Made by a program: the position numbers and the translations under genes. Below, in pieces: positions 22,505-31,333 of a DNA stretch of 42,038 nucleotides. Position 1 is the stretch's first letter, and every line of letters starts with the position of its first letter. The DNA comes from Actinomycetota bacterium (GTDB lineage Bacteria > Actinomycetota > Actinomycetes > Actinomycetales > Kineosporiaceae). The notes below the pieces were generated by a model. That model did no database searches. It was not told the origin of the DNA and worked only from the letters and a program-made list of their open reading frames with translations. Location of the stretch: assembly GCA_016213575.1 (NCBI GenBank), contig JACRAB010000244.1, positions 1 to 42,038 of the forward strand. Direction: 5' to 3'.

Positions 22505-25012
22505 ATGACGACGACCGGCGCCCCGAGCGGCCCCTCCGCACCACCGGCGGTGCTGCGACCGGGTCTGCGGGTCGTCGGCTCGCTGCGCACGAGCCTGCGC
22601 CTGAGCACGCTCGTGGCCCTGCTCCTGCTCCCGACCCTGGTCGCGACCTGGGCGTTCGCGGGCGCCGTGAACGGCCAGATCGGCTTCAGCGCGGCCGAGC
22701 GGGTCGGCGTCGTCGTCCTCGAGCCCGCGCTCCAGCAGATGGCCGCCGTCGCGGCCGGCGAGCGCCCGGACCTCGCTGCGCTCACCGCCGCCGTCGACGC
22801 GCGCCCGGAGCTCGCCGCCGGCGAGCAGCTCGCCGCGGTCGCCGACGCCGTCTCCGCGCCGACGGGGTGGACGGCCGCGGACCGGCTCGCCGTCGTCAAG
22901 GCCCTCGGCGACCTCGTGACCCAGGTCGGCAACACCTCGAACCTCATCCTCGACCCGGACCTCGACTCGTTCTACGTCATGGACGCGATGGTCGTGCAGC
23001 TGCCCAAGGCGCTCGTCGCCGTCGTCCAGTCGCAGACCACGGCCACCGGTGCGGCAGCGGTCCCCGTGCAGGCGGTGCTCGCCGGGCAGGTCTCCGCGGC
23101 CGGCCAGGCGCTGGCCGGCGACGTCGGGACGGCCGTCGAGAACAGCGCCCGGACCACGCTCGCGGGGGACCTGGAACCGGTCACGGCGTCTGCCGCGGCG
23201 CTGACGACGCTCTCGGAGAGCCTGAGCGCCTCCGTGAGCACGCCCGGCCCGGTCGCGGACGACCGCGCGGGCCCGGTCGCCGCCGCGCTCGCCGCCGCCG
23301 TCCCCGCCCTCACCGGCGCGCTCGACGCGCTGCTCGTCGTCCGCCTCGACGGGTTCACGTTCCAGCGCAACCTCATGCTCGCGCTCGTGCTCGCCGGGGT
23401 CGCCCTCGCGGTGTACACGGCGGTCGCCGTGTGGTGGCGCACCCGCACGGACGTCGCGCTGACGGTCGCGGGGATCGCCGCCATCGCGCGCGGCGACCTG
23501 GCCGGGACGGCACTGCCGGCCGGCACGGACGAGTTCGGCGACATCGCGACGAACCTCACCGCGGTGCGGCAGGGGATCGCCTCGCTCGTCGCCTCGATCG
23601 ACCGGATCACCGCGGACCAGGAGCTGACCCTGCGCACGCACGTGGACGTCGACGCCTTCGAGGGTGACTACCGGACCCTGGCCAACGGCCTCAACGAGAT
23701 GGTCGCCTCGCACGTCGCGGTCCGGGCGGCGATGGGGACCGTCAGCGAGTTCGCGCACGGCGACTTCGACGCGCCGCTGCCGCTGCTGCCGGGCCTCAAG
23801 CCGTACGTCGTCGACACCATCGAGCAGCTGCGGATGAACCTGCGCGCGCTCGCCGAGGACGCGCTCATCCTGTCGACCGCGGCGCGGGAAGGCCGGCTCG
23901 AGGTCCGCGTCGACGCGTCCCGCCACCACGGCGGGTTCCGGCGCGTCGTCGAGGGCGTCAACGACACCCTCGACACGGTGATCGGCCCGCTGACGGAGGT
24001 GTCGCGGGTGCTCACGGCGATGGCGGACGGCGACCTCACCCAGCGGATCACGGACACCTACGCGGGTCGGCTCGAGGACCTGCGCCTGGCCGCCAACGAC
24101 TCGCTCGGCAAGCTCGCCGGCACCGTCGCCGAGGTCATGGAGGCCACCGACCACCTCGCGAACGCGTCGTCCCAGATCGCCGGGGCGTCGCAGTCGCTGT
24201 CGCAGGCCGCGACCGAGCAGGCCGCCAGCGTCGAGGAGACGAGTACCAGCGTCGAGGAGCTCGGCTCGTTCGTCGCGCAGAACAGCGAGAACGCGAAGGC
24301 CACCGACGCGATCGCCGCGAAGGCCGCCGCCGAGGCGACCGAGGGCGGGGCCGCCGTCGACGAGACGGTGCAGGCGATGAAGGAGATCGCGGGGAAGATC
24401 GCGATCATCGACGACATCGCGTTCCAGACGAACATGCTCGCGCTCAACGCGACGATCGAGGCGGCGCGCGCCGGCGAGCACGGCAAGGGGTTCGCGGTGG
24501 TCGCGACCGAGGTCGGCAAGCTCGCCGAGCGCTCGCAGGTGGCCGCGGCACAGATCGGTGAGCTGGCGTCCCGCAGCGTGCGGACGGCGGAGCGCGCCGG
24601 CGCCCTGCTCGCCGAGATCGTGCCCGCGATCAAGCAGACGTCGGGCCTGGTCCAGGAGATCGCCGCGGCGTCCCACGAGCAGAGCAACGGCGTCGGCCAG
24701 ATCAACCGGGCGATGTCGCAGATGACCGCCGTGACCGAGCAGAACGCCTCGTCGAGCGAGGAACTCGCCGCGACGTCGGACCAGATGACCGGCCAGACCG
24801 CGAAGCTGCGGGAGATGATGCACTTCTTCCGGACCGGGGCCGCCCCGGCGGCGCGGGCCGCACGGCCGGCCGGGCCGTCGTCCGGGTCGTCGTCCGGGCC
24901 TGTCGTCGCCTCGGGTGCGCGGCCGGTGCCGTCCGGCCGGGGGCTGCCGCCCGTGCCCGTGCAGCGGCCCGTGGCGCCGGCGTTCGACGAGTCGCAGTTC
25001 GACCGGTTCTGA
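22505..25012 (+). CDS. Methyl-accepting chemotaxis protein with several HAMP units
   Basis: 835 aa, ATG 22505. TM1 is at about 34-54 and TM2 at about 289-310, enclosing a helical extracytoplasmic domain with the common NLILDPDLDSFYVMDAMV segment. After TM2 there are three or four consecutive HAMP-like units (IARGDLAG..DEFGDIATN, FAHGDFDA, AAREGRLEVRVD, MADGDLTQRIT), then the signalling coiled coil. The kinase-contact tip FQTNMLALNATIEAARAGEHGKGFAVVATEVGKLAERS is near residues 638-675. Family members relay ligand or membrane signals to CheA. No che gene is in the window, so it is an orphan receptor. The C-terminal 60 residues are Pro/Ala/Ser-rich, ending QFDRF, possibly a tether; no NWETF-type CheR motif is seen. 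Confidence 0.92.
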   Translation: MTTTGAPSGPSAPPAVLRPGLRVVGSLRTSLRLSTLVALLLLPTLVATWAFAGAVNGQIGFSAAERVGVVVLEPALQQMAAVAAGERPDLAALTAAVDARPELAAGEQLAAVADAVSAPTGWTAADRLAVVKALGDLVTQVGNTSNLILDPDLDSFYVMDAMVVQLPKALVAVVQSQTTATGAAAVPVQAVLAGQVSAAGQALAGDVGTAVENSARTTLAGDLEPVTASAAALTTLSESLSASVSTPGPVADDRAGPVAAALAAAVPALTGALDALLVVRLDGFTFQRNLMLALVLAGVALAVYTAVAVWWRTRTDVALTVAGIAAIARGDLAGTALPAGTDEFGDIATNLTAVRQGIASLVASIDRITADQELTLRTHVDVDAFEGDYRTLANGLNEMVASHVAVRAAMGTVSEFAHGDFDAPLPLLPGLKPYVVDTIEQLRMNLRALAEDALILSTAAREGRLEVRVDASRHHGGFRRVVEGVNDTLDTVIGPLTEVSRVLTAMADGDLTQRITDTYAGRLEDLRLAANDSLGKLAGTVAEVMEATDHLANASSQIAGASQSLSQAATEQAASVEETSTSVEELGSFVAQNSENAKATDAIAAKAAAEATEGGAAVDETVQAMKEIAGKIAIIDDIAFQTNMLALNATIEAARAGEHGKGFAVVATEVGKLAERSQVAAAQIGELASRSVRTAERAGALLAEIVPAIKQTSGLVQEIAAASHEQSNGVGQINRAMSQMTAVTEQNASSSEELAATSDQMTGQTAKLREMMHFFRTGAAPAARAARPAGPSSGSSSGPVVASGARPVPSGRGLPPVPVQRPVAPAFDESQFDRF

Positions 25013-25365
25013 CCGCGGGCGTCGCGCTGTCGGTCGCAGCACGACGACGGACGCGCCCGCCCCGATCACGAGGGCGAGCACGACGGCGGCCACCCGCAGC
25101 CCGCGGGCGGGACGTGGCTCTGGTGTCCGTCGTCCGCCGCCTGCCGGGGCTCGGCGGACGGCGCGGGCGCCCCTCGGAGCCGCTGCGCGACGTCCGGCAC
25201 GCCGCTCAGGGCGATCCGGCCCGACGAGACGACCCGCAGCGCCGGCACACGCTCAGCAGCTGGTGCGTCGCGATGGGAGGACGCCGAGGCGCTCCGGGTG
25301 AACGAGGACGGTGTGCGGGCCGTGTCCCGTGGTGGTGCGGTGCGTGCCGCGGGAGTGGAGGTGCC
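25013..25365. other. 353-nt gap between MCP and lipoprotein genes
   Basis: No complete gene is convincing. On the minus strand one frame from 25248 to 25066 has high third-position GC (VSSGRIALSGVPDVAQRLRG), and another frame encodes a membrane-like segment (VAAVVLALVIGAGASVVVL, about 25093-25037) that runs on into the MCP antisense. They could be pieces of a decayed, frameshifted small membrane protein. Confidence 0.25.
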
Positions 25366-26133
25366 ATGAGGCGGGGTGTCGTGGCGCTCGTGGTCGTGGG
25401 GCTGCTCGCCGGGTGCTCGGGTGGGTCTGGCGGGTCTGGCGCGGTCGGCGCCGGGGCTGCGGGGTCGCCGGCTGCTGCAGCGGCGTCGAACGGTGCCGCG
25501 CAGGTGAGGACGTACCGGGCTCCCGACGGCACCCAGGTGCAGTACGTCCTCGTCGTGCCCGAGGGGCGCGCCGCGGGAGCGCCCGGGAAGGTGCTACTAG
25601 CCTTCCCGCCCGGGGGTCAGGACCTCGACCTCACCCGGCGCATCGTCGAGGACAGCTGGCGGACCGAGGCGCTGCGCCGCGACTGGGTCGTGGCCTCCCC
25701 GGCCGCGGGGTCCGCGGGTCTGTACTACGAGCCGACCGCCGCAGCGCTGGTGCCGGGCCTGCTCGACGAGGTCGCCCGCACGTACCCGCCCGAAGGCGGT
25801 CGCTTCGACCTGGCCGGCGTGAGCAACGGCGGCCTGTCCGCCTTCCGCGCCGCGCAGGACCACCCCGACCGCTTCCGATCGCTCGTCGTCTTCCCGGGGA
25901 TGCCGCCGGACGAGTCCGACACGGCCGCACTGGCACGGTTGAAGGGCCTCGGGACGGCGTTCTTCGTCGGCGCCGACGACTCCGGCTGGCTCGAGGGCAG
26001 CCGCCGCGCGGCCGCGGCGCTGCGAGCGATGGGGAACCGCGTCGAGCTGACCGAGGTCCCCGACCAGGGGCACATCATCGAGACGCTCACCGGTGCCGAC
26101 CTGTTCGACGCGATGGAGCGGGTCCGCGGCTGA
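25366..26133 (+). CDS. Lipoprotein alpha/beta hydrolase (PHB-depolymerase/dienelactone-hydrolase-like esterase)
   Basis: 255 aa, ATG 25366 with GGAGG five bases upstream. A lipoprotein signal peptide is clear: MRRG, a hydrophobic run and the lipobox LLAGC (Cys17), then a Gly/Ser/Ala linker. The hydrolase follows: VLLAFPPGGQD (oxyanion loop), FDLAGVSNGGLSAFR with nucleophile GVSNGG, FFVGADDSGW (acid) and VPDQGHIIE (His). The SNGG elbow and short core resemble extracellular esterases of the polyhydroxybutyrate depolymerase/feruloyl esterase type. It should act on the outer face of the membrane; the substrate is unknown. It is the last chromosomal protein gene before tRNA-Ser. Confidence 0.85.
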   Translation: MRRGVVALVVVGLLAGCSGGSGGSGAVGAGAAGSPAAAAASNGAAQVRTYRAPDGTQVQYVLVVPEGRAAGAPGKVLLAFPPGGQDLDLTRRIVEDSWRTEALRRDWVVASPAAGSAGLYYEPTAAALVPGLLDEVARTYPPEGGRFDLAGVSNGGLSAFRAAQDHPDRFRSLVVFPGMPPDESDTAALARLKGLGTAFFVGADDSGWLEGSRRAAAALRAMGNRVELTEVPDQGHIIETLTGADLFDAMERVRG

Positions 26134-26203
26134 CCCTCCCTCGCCCGGCTCGGGTGCCGCCGCAGGTCGCCCGCGGGGATCGGGCACAATGGCTGGGCAC
26201 CAT

Positions 26204-26296
26204 GGAGGGCTGGCCGAGTGGCTGATGGCGACGGTCTTGAAAACCGTTAGGGCGGTACCCAACCCGTCCTCAGGGGTTCGAATCCCTTGCCCTCCG
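26204..26296 (+). tRNA. tRNA-Ser (anticodon UGA)
   Basis: The acceptor arms GGAGGGC / GCCCTCC pair fully. The anticodon arm is ACGGT-CTTGAAA-ACCGT, with TGA at 26238-26240. A long variable arm, typical of tRNA-Ser, and the T-arm GGGGTTCGAATCCC follow. The discriminator is G at 26296, and CCA is not encoded. Composition and gene content change immediately downstream, so the 3' end is a likely integration site, though I did not see a second copy of it in the window. Confidence 0.95.
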
Positions 26297-26484
26297 CGAG
26301 CAGGCATGACACCGCAAAACCGCAGGTCAGGTTGTTATGGACGTCGGGTGTGGCGCGGCGTTCGGTTGTCCAGCCGTCACCGACGAGCGATGCCCAGTGA
26401 CGGTCCTTCGCGGCTGTCTGTGGATGAGCAGTGGATGAGTTGGCTGGGCACATTCCAGCCTGGGCTGAGGCACAAGTGTTGAGA
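26297..26484. other. Gap after tRNA-Ser, left edge of the probable island
   Basis: 188 nt, visibly less GC-rich than the DNA before the tRNA. It holds a short direct repeat (GTGGATGAG at 26420 and 26431). No integrase or excisionase fragment could be recognised. A minus-strand frame through the tRNA is a spurious translation. Confidence 0.4.
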
Positions 26485-27063
26485 TCAGTCCCGATGGCCT
26501 GCGAACAACGAGCTCGTCGACACTCTTCGAGACTCACGTTCGTCGTGATCATCGTCGGCAGCGACAAGGCCAGCCAGGGCGCCAAGCAACCATGCCAGGC
26601 GTGCACAGGAGTGAGCCAGGAGGACCAGGGTCGCCTCAAGCAGCCAGGTTGCCGACGACATGTGATTGAGGCCCAGAAGGATGGCCCCGACGACCGCGCT
26701 GAAGCCAGCGATGATCGGAGTGATCATTACTGAGCCCCAGTTGGCACGTAGGGAACGCCCGCCAGCCCATCGGAACCGCCGGAAGCGGTGCGAGGGGCTC
26801 TGCAGTCCGAAGACGATCACCACACCAGCGAAACCTGACGCCAGCCCTGCCAGGCCCGCCACGCCAAGGAGTAGCTCGTTGGCGCTCGCTGCGTAGTCCG
26901 AGCGTGCCAGCGGGGCGAGAACGTTGGCGGATGGCCACTTGATCGAAGCCGCGCCGTGGATCCCGGTCGCGACCAGTAGCAGTGCGTTGCACCACCACGG
27001 ATGATCCCTAACGACTCCCCGCAAGGACGATCTTGCCGGGGCATTCACGTCCGAGGTCGTCAT
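26485..27063 (-). CDS. Four-helix membrane protein, possible RexB-like partner
   Basis: 192 aa from ATG 27063, with GAGGAG upstream; a GTG at 27075 is also in frame. Four hydrophobic segments are seen at about 23-44, 62-88, 111-131 and 136-167, with a strongly basic loop between the second and third (SPSHRFRRFRWAGGRSLR) and a charged, Asp/Arg-rich C-terminus. No family is recognised with certainty. It starts 35 bp after the stop of the upstream gene on the same strand and must be co-transcribed with it. In phage lambda, rexB, a four-helix inner-membrane protein with a basic central loop, lies directly behind rexA in the same way. That comparison is from memory and is an inference. Base composition is low for this genome. 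Confidence 0.55.
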   Translation of the reverse strand: MTTSDVNAPARSSLRGVVRDHPWWCNALLLVATGIHGAASIKWPSANVLAPLARSDYAASANELLLGVAGLAGLASGFAGVVIVFGLQSPSHRFRRFRWAGGRSLRANWGSVMITPIIAGFSAVVGAILLGLNHMSSATWLLEATLVLLAHSCARLAWLLGALAGLVAADDDHDERESRRVSTSSLFAGHRD

Positions 27064-27098
27064 CAGGCCCCCCACTCCTCAGCACGTCGATCCGCCCA

Positions 27099-28049
27099 TC
27101 AAAGCACCTCGTCGCGCAACCGGTCGATGGCCCGGAGCATCCCTCGCAGCGCCGACTCCTCGGGTACGGCCTGATCTTGATCAACATCGAACTGTGCGGC
27201 GAAGCTGATCCGCTGGCGGATGAAGTCGACGGGCTCCGACTGCTCAACCCCCTCTGCATCCTCTATCAGGAGGTTCGCCGACACCTTCGACACGGGCTCC
27301 TTGCCTCCCACGATGGTCCGCAGAGCCCTCAAGATGCGCGCGGCCGTTGGCTGACTCGGGACGCCTCGGCTCCGCCCCATCGTCCATGTGATCTCCACGT
27401 CCATCTCGCCCAGCGTCGCAGCCGTCGCCTGCGCGAGTGCACTTCCAACCTCACCCTCGACGGCTAGGTCCGCCCGGGTCACGCCTCGCGGCACCCGGAC
27501 ATTGACCTTCGTCACGCTGCTTGCGCGTTCCAGCTTGTTCAGAGTCTTCTCGTCAAGCACTGGAAGGAGCTGCAGGGCGTTCTCCTGGCGGATGTTGCCC
27601 GCAACCTGGGTAATCCATGATTCAAGTGCTGAGAGATTCACGGCCCGACCTGAAGCGAGCACGGCGACGTAGTTCGTGCCCGGCACGTGGATCAAGTAGG
27701 CGGATTCGGCCAACCCAAGATCGCTTCCGTCGTCGTTGCCACCGACGGAGATCAGGGTTCCAAAGGAGACGGTCTGAGCGTCGAACGTGTCCGGCCAGTC
27801 AGATCGATTCCTGATCTTGCCAAACTTGACGTACTCCTGGGCCGGAGCCTTTGCGACCCTGTGTTCGCCTGCATACCGGGACCCGAGGTGGCTAAGGAGC
27901 CGATCCGCGGGCGGTAGGTGCGCGAGTGTCTTCCAAAGCTCTACCCAGAAGGTGGGTTCGATGTCGACGACGGCTTCGTGACGGTCGAGCAGCACCACCT
28001 CGTAGAAGCGGACTTGCTTCCGCACGCGCGTCAACGTCACCGAGTTCAC
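27099..28049 (-). CDS. Unrecognised 316-aa protein, possible RexA-like abortive-infection sensor
   Basis: GTG start at 28049. There is no signal peptide or membrane segment. The N-terminus reads KQVRFYEVVLLDRHEAVVDI. The middle has SDLGLAESAYLIHVPGTNYVAVLASG, then ALESWITQV and LQLLPVLDEKTLNKL. An alternating strand-rich block follows (VTKVNVRVPRG...GEMDVEITWTMGRSR), then an Ile/Val strand with IEDAEG and a C-terminal helix ending AIDRLRDEVL. As I recall lambda RexA, the same order occurs: FYATYR start, LGFPSFLFVEG, a DLTDFL helix, EPLMRG, TTVKVEAKLP, DSLDIVIKPKFKRD and a terminal SDILECF helix. This is a layout resemblance, not a demonstrated homology. The next gene is a four-helix membrane protein, and a type I restriction system lies upstream. 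Confidence 0.5.
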   Translation of the reverse strand: MNSVTLTRVRKQVRFYEVVLLDRHEAVVDIEPTFWVELWKTLAHLPPADRLLSHLGSRYAGEHRVAKAPAQEYVKFGKIRNRSDWPDTFDAQTVSFGTLISVGGNDDGSDLGLAESAYLIHVPGTNYVAVLASGRAVNLSALESWITQVAGNIRQENALQLLPVLDEKTLNKLERASSVTKVNVRVPRGVTRADLAVEGEVGSALAQATAATLGEMDVEITWTMGRSRGVPSQPTAARILRALRTIVGGKEPVSKVSANLLIEDAEGVEQSEPVDFIRQRISFAAQFDVDQDQAVPEESALRGMLRAIDRLRDEVL

Positions 28050-28228
28050 CTAACCAATGCGAAACGACTGGGCTGTAACGCAGCGTATCGGGCGTTTACC
28101 TAGTCCGCGCACAGTTGGCCGTTGTGCAGCCATCTGTACTTCGTCTGCATGCAGCGGCTGGGACTGACCCGACCTAGGCTCCAGATCCATTCGGCGGCTG
28201 CACCAGAGCTGAGTGGTCGTCGCACGGT

Positions 28229-31200
28229 TCATGCCTCGGCTGCGACGTTCTCGTGCACCAGTTCACCAAGCAGTTTGACCAACTGAACCTTGACTCGTTC
28301 GTCTCCGAAGAAGACGTCAACCATCTTGTTGTGGCTCGACTGGTTGCCGATGACAGCGTCGGTGACGGCCTCCGACAGGTCGGGCGACTCCACGAACTGC
28401 TCCTTCGTGTTGGCGCCGGCCTGCCGCCGGACGATCTCATCGTCCATGAGCACCGTGATCAGGCCCTCGACCCAGGACTGCTGCTCGGCCGGCGTGAAGT
28501 CCTCGCCGGCGAAAAGGTCGTTGACCTTTGCCAGGACCTCGGCCAGCCGCACCAGCCGGGGATCATGGGTTGACCCGGTGCCACTGCCCGAGACCGGCTT
28601 GAGGGGGTGTGCCTCGCCGCCACCGAGGTCCAACTCGTGCTCGCCGCTGCGCCACTGCTTGATCCGGGTCAACTCGACGGCGGACAGATCCAGGTCCACG
28701 GCGACGACGCGGCCGGTGAGCCGGCGCTGGAGCAGCCGCAGGTAGAGAGAACGCTTCTCCAGGTCGGTGTCCTGGTAGTTGACGATCTGGGAGAGGAAGT
28801 CGTACAGCCGGACGAAGGAGCCGACGTCCTTGCGGAACAGGTCGAGCTCGTCGACGGTCGCGTTGTCCTTCCCGGCCAGGGCGGCGGCGTAGCGGGCGTT
28901 GAACCGGTCCCCGGCCGCCTTGAGCGGTGCCGACACCGCGCCGTGCTTGCCTTCGAGGTATGCGGTGATGAACGCCTCGACCTCGGCGGCGGTGTAGATG
29001 CTGGCGGCGTCGAGCTTGGCCTGCAGGTCGTGGACGAGGTCGGGGTCGGTGGTCGCCTCGATCGAGGCCTGCCGGTAGTACGGCTTGAACGCGGCCAGCA
29101 CGTCGTCAGGGTTGTTGACGAAATCGAGCACGTAGGTGGTGTCCTTGCCCGCGGCCGGGTAGGTGCGGTTGAGGCGGGACAGGGTCTGCACGGCGGTGAC
29201 GCCGTCGAGGCGCTTGTCGACGTACATCGCGCAGAGCAGCGGCTGGTCGAACCCGGTCTGGTACTTGTTCGCCACGATCAGCACCTGGTAGTCGTCCGAG
29301 CCGAACGCCACCGGCAGTGACCGGCCCCGCAGCCCGGCGTTCAGGCTGGGCTCTGTGTAGGGCGGCTCGACCCCGGCGAACGTGACACCGTCCACGGTGA
29401 TCGACCCGGAAAACGCGACCAACGTCGCGAGAGGGTAGCCGCGGGACTTGATGTAGGAGTCGATCGCGTCCTTGTATCGGACGGCGTGCTCCCGCGACGA
29501 CGTCACGACCATCGCCTTGGCGTGCCCGTCGAGCAGGTGCCGCACGTTGGCGCGGTAGTGCTCGACGACGATCTGGACCTTCTGGGCGATGTTCGTCGGG
29601 TGCAGCGACACCCACCGCATCAGGCCCTTGGTGGCCTCGCTCTCGTCGACGAGCTTGACCTCTTCGAGGCGCCTCTTGGACCGCTCGGCGATCTGGAACG
29701 CCGTCGCGTACGTCGTGTAGTTCCTCAGGACGTCGAGGATGTACCCCTCTTCGATCGCCTGCTGCATCGTGTACGTATGGAACGGCTGCGGCAGGCCGTC
29801 GCCGTCCTTACGGCCGAACAGCTCCAGGGTTTTGTTCTTTGGGGTCGCGGTGAACGCGAAGAACGACAGGTTCGGCGACTCCGCGCGAGCCTCCATCTCC
29901 GCGGCGAGGATGGCCTCGGTGTCGATCTGGCCGCCATCCTCGAGGTCGATCAGCTCTTGCGTAGTCAGGACCGCCCGCAGCTTCTGGCTCGTCCGGCCGG
30001 TCTGGGAGGAGTGCGCCTCGTCCGCGATGATCGCGAACCGCTTCCCAGCCAAGCCCTTGTTCTCACGGATCGCGGTCAACGCGAACGGGAACGTCTGCAT
30101 CGTCACGACCACGATTAGCCGACCGGCGAGGAGCTCCTTGGCCAGTAGCGCGGACTTGGACCCGATGTCATCGCCGGCGTTGCGGACCTGGTCAGCGTTG
30201 ATCGTGGCGACAGTGCCGTCCACGCCCTCGATCTGCTTCACAGCGGCCTGGAGCTGGTCGTCCAGGACGGTCCGGTCAGTGACGACGATGACGCTGTCGA
30301 ACACCCGCTCGTTGTTCGGGCTGTGGAGCTTGCCTAAACCGTGCGCGGTCCACGCGATCGAGTTCGTCTTGCCTGACCCGGCCGAGTGCATCACGAGGTA
30401 CCGGTGCCCGGGGCCCTCAGCCCGGACCGTTGACATCAACTCGGTTACGAGCTCCCACTGGTGGAACCGCGGGAACAACAGCGAGGTCTTCTTCGTCGCC
30501 GCGCCCGTGATCGGGACAATGTTGGTGCGGGTCTCCAGGTGCAGAAGCCGGCCGATGATGTTCAGCCACGAGTCGCGCTGCAAGACTCGCTCCCACAGGT
30601 ACGACGACGCGGCCTTGCCCTCGACGACGGGGTTGCCGGCTCCCCCGTTGGAACCCGTGTCGAACGGCAGGAATGCCGTCTCCGTCCCCGCCAAGCGCGT
30701 TGTCATCGCGACCCGGTCGTTCGAGACAGCGAAGTGGACCAGGCACCGGTTTGCGAAGCCCAGCAGCGGCTCGCCCTTGGGATGTCGCGCAACCCGATAC
30801 TGGTCTTTGGCGTCCTCGATGCTCTGCGTGTTCTCCGTCTTCAACTCGATCGTCGCCAGTGGTAGCCCGTTCACGAAAAGGACCAGGTCGATGCTGCCGT
30901 TGTGCTTGGTCGAGTAGTGCACCTGCCGCACGACCCGCACCCGCACCGCCGTGTAGCGGGCAGAAGCCGCGGCGTTAAGTGACGTCGCTGGCGCGAACTC
31001 ACACATCGCGAAACGCGCCGGGGTCTTCTTGAACCCCTTCCGCAGCACGTTCAATGTCCCACCGCCCGCGTCAAGCGGGGCGTCCAGCGCCTTCACCAGC
31101 CGGTCGAGCAGCTGCTCCTTCGCTCGCGACTGGTCCGCCGGTGACATGGATAGCTTGACGACCTTCTCCCACTCGGCCGGCTGGGTCTCATCTAGCCAGT

Positions 31201-31333
31201 CGTACACGTCCTGCGGGAACAGGGCGCGGCCCTTGTCGTAACCGACCGCGCCAGGCGAGTAGAGCCAACCGCTCGCGGCCAGGTGAGCGCAGATCTCCTC
31301 CTCGAACGTGCGCTCCAACTCCGGCCCCATCAC
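28229..31333 (-). CDS. hsdR: Type I restriction enzyme, R (endonuclease/translocase) subunit
   Basis: 1034 aa. The GTG at 31333 overlaps the hsdS stop by four bases; the next codon is ATG. The nuclease domain is N-terminal, with the PD-(D/E)xK set Asp149 ... Glu163-Leu-Lys165 in SIDLVLFVNGLPLATIELK. The motor has Walker A AGSGKT at 318-323, DEAH at 438-441, FFAFTATPKNKT (motif III) and YQTGFDQPLL...QTLSRLNR (motifs V-VI). The length is normal and no motif is broken, so the enzyme should be functional. With M and S subunits it cuts unmethylated DNA after ATP-driven translocation. Confidence 0.95.
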   Translation of the reverse strand: MMGPELERTFEEEICAHLAASGWLYSPGAVGYDKGRALFPQDVYDWLDETQPAEWEKVVKLSMSPADQSRAKEQLLDRLVKALDAPLDAGGGTLNVLRKGFKKTPARFAMCEFAPATSLNAAASARYTAVRVRVVRQVHYSTKHNGSIDLVLFVNGLPLATIELKTENTQSIEDAKDQYRVARHPKGEPLLGFANRCLVHFAVSNDRVAMTTRLAGTETAFLPFDTGSNGGAGNPVVEGKAASSYLWERVLQRDSWLNIIGRLLHLETRTNIVPITGAATKKTSLLFPRFHQWELVTELMSTVRAEGPGHRYLVMHSAGSGKTNSIAWTAHGLGKLHSPNNERVFDSVIVVTDRTVLDDQLQAAVKQIEGVDGTVATINADQVRNAGDDIGSKSALLAKELLAGRLIVVVTMQTFPFALTAIRENKGLAGKRFAIIADEAHSSQTGRTSQKLRAVLTTQELIDLEDGGQIDTEAILAAEMEARAESPNLSFFAFTATPKNKTLELFGRKDGDGLPQPFHTYTMQQAIEEGYILDVLRNYTTYATAFQIAERSKRRLEEVKLVDESEATKGLMRWVSLHPTNIAQKVQIVVEHYRANVRHLLDGHAKAMVVTSSREHAVRYKDAIDSYIKSRGYPLATLVAFSGSITVDGVTFAGVEPPYTEPSLNAGLRGRSLPVAFGSDDYQVLIVANKYQTGFDQPLLCAMYVDKRLDGVTAVQTLSRLNRTYPAAGKDTTYVLDFVNNPDDVLAAFKPYYRQASIEATTDPDLVHDLQAKLDAASIYTAAEVEAFITAYLEGKHGAVSAPLKAAGDRFNARYAAALAGKDNATVDELDLFRKDVGSFVRLYDFLSQIVNYQDTDLEKRSLYLRLLQRRLTGRVVAVDLDLSAVELTRIKQWRSGEHELDLGGGEAHPLKPVSGSGTGSTHDPRLVRLAEVLAKVNDLFAGEDFTPAEQQSWVEGLITVLMDDEIVRRQAGANTKEQFVESPDLSEAVTDAVIGNQSSHNKMVDVFFGDERVKVQLVKLLGELVHENVAAEA

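Noticed and set aside
26420-26439. Direct repeat GTGGATGAG as an attachment site
   Set aside because: Only nine bases, three apart, and not part of the tRNA end.
26247-26639. Minus-strand frame ending GKGFEPLRTGW over the tRNA-Ser gene
   Set aside because: This is the well-known false translation of tRNA-Ser; no independent protein evidence.
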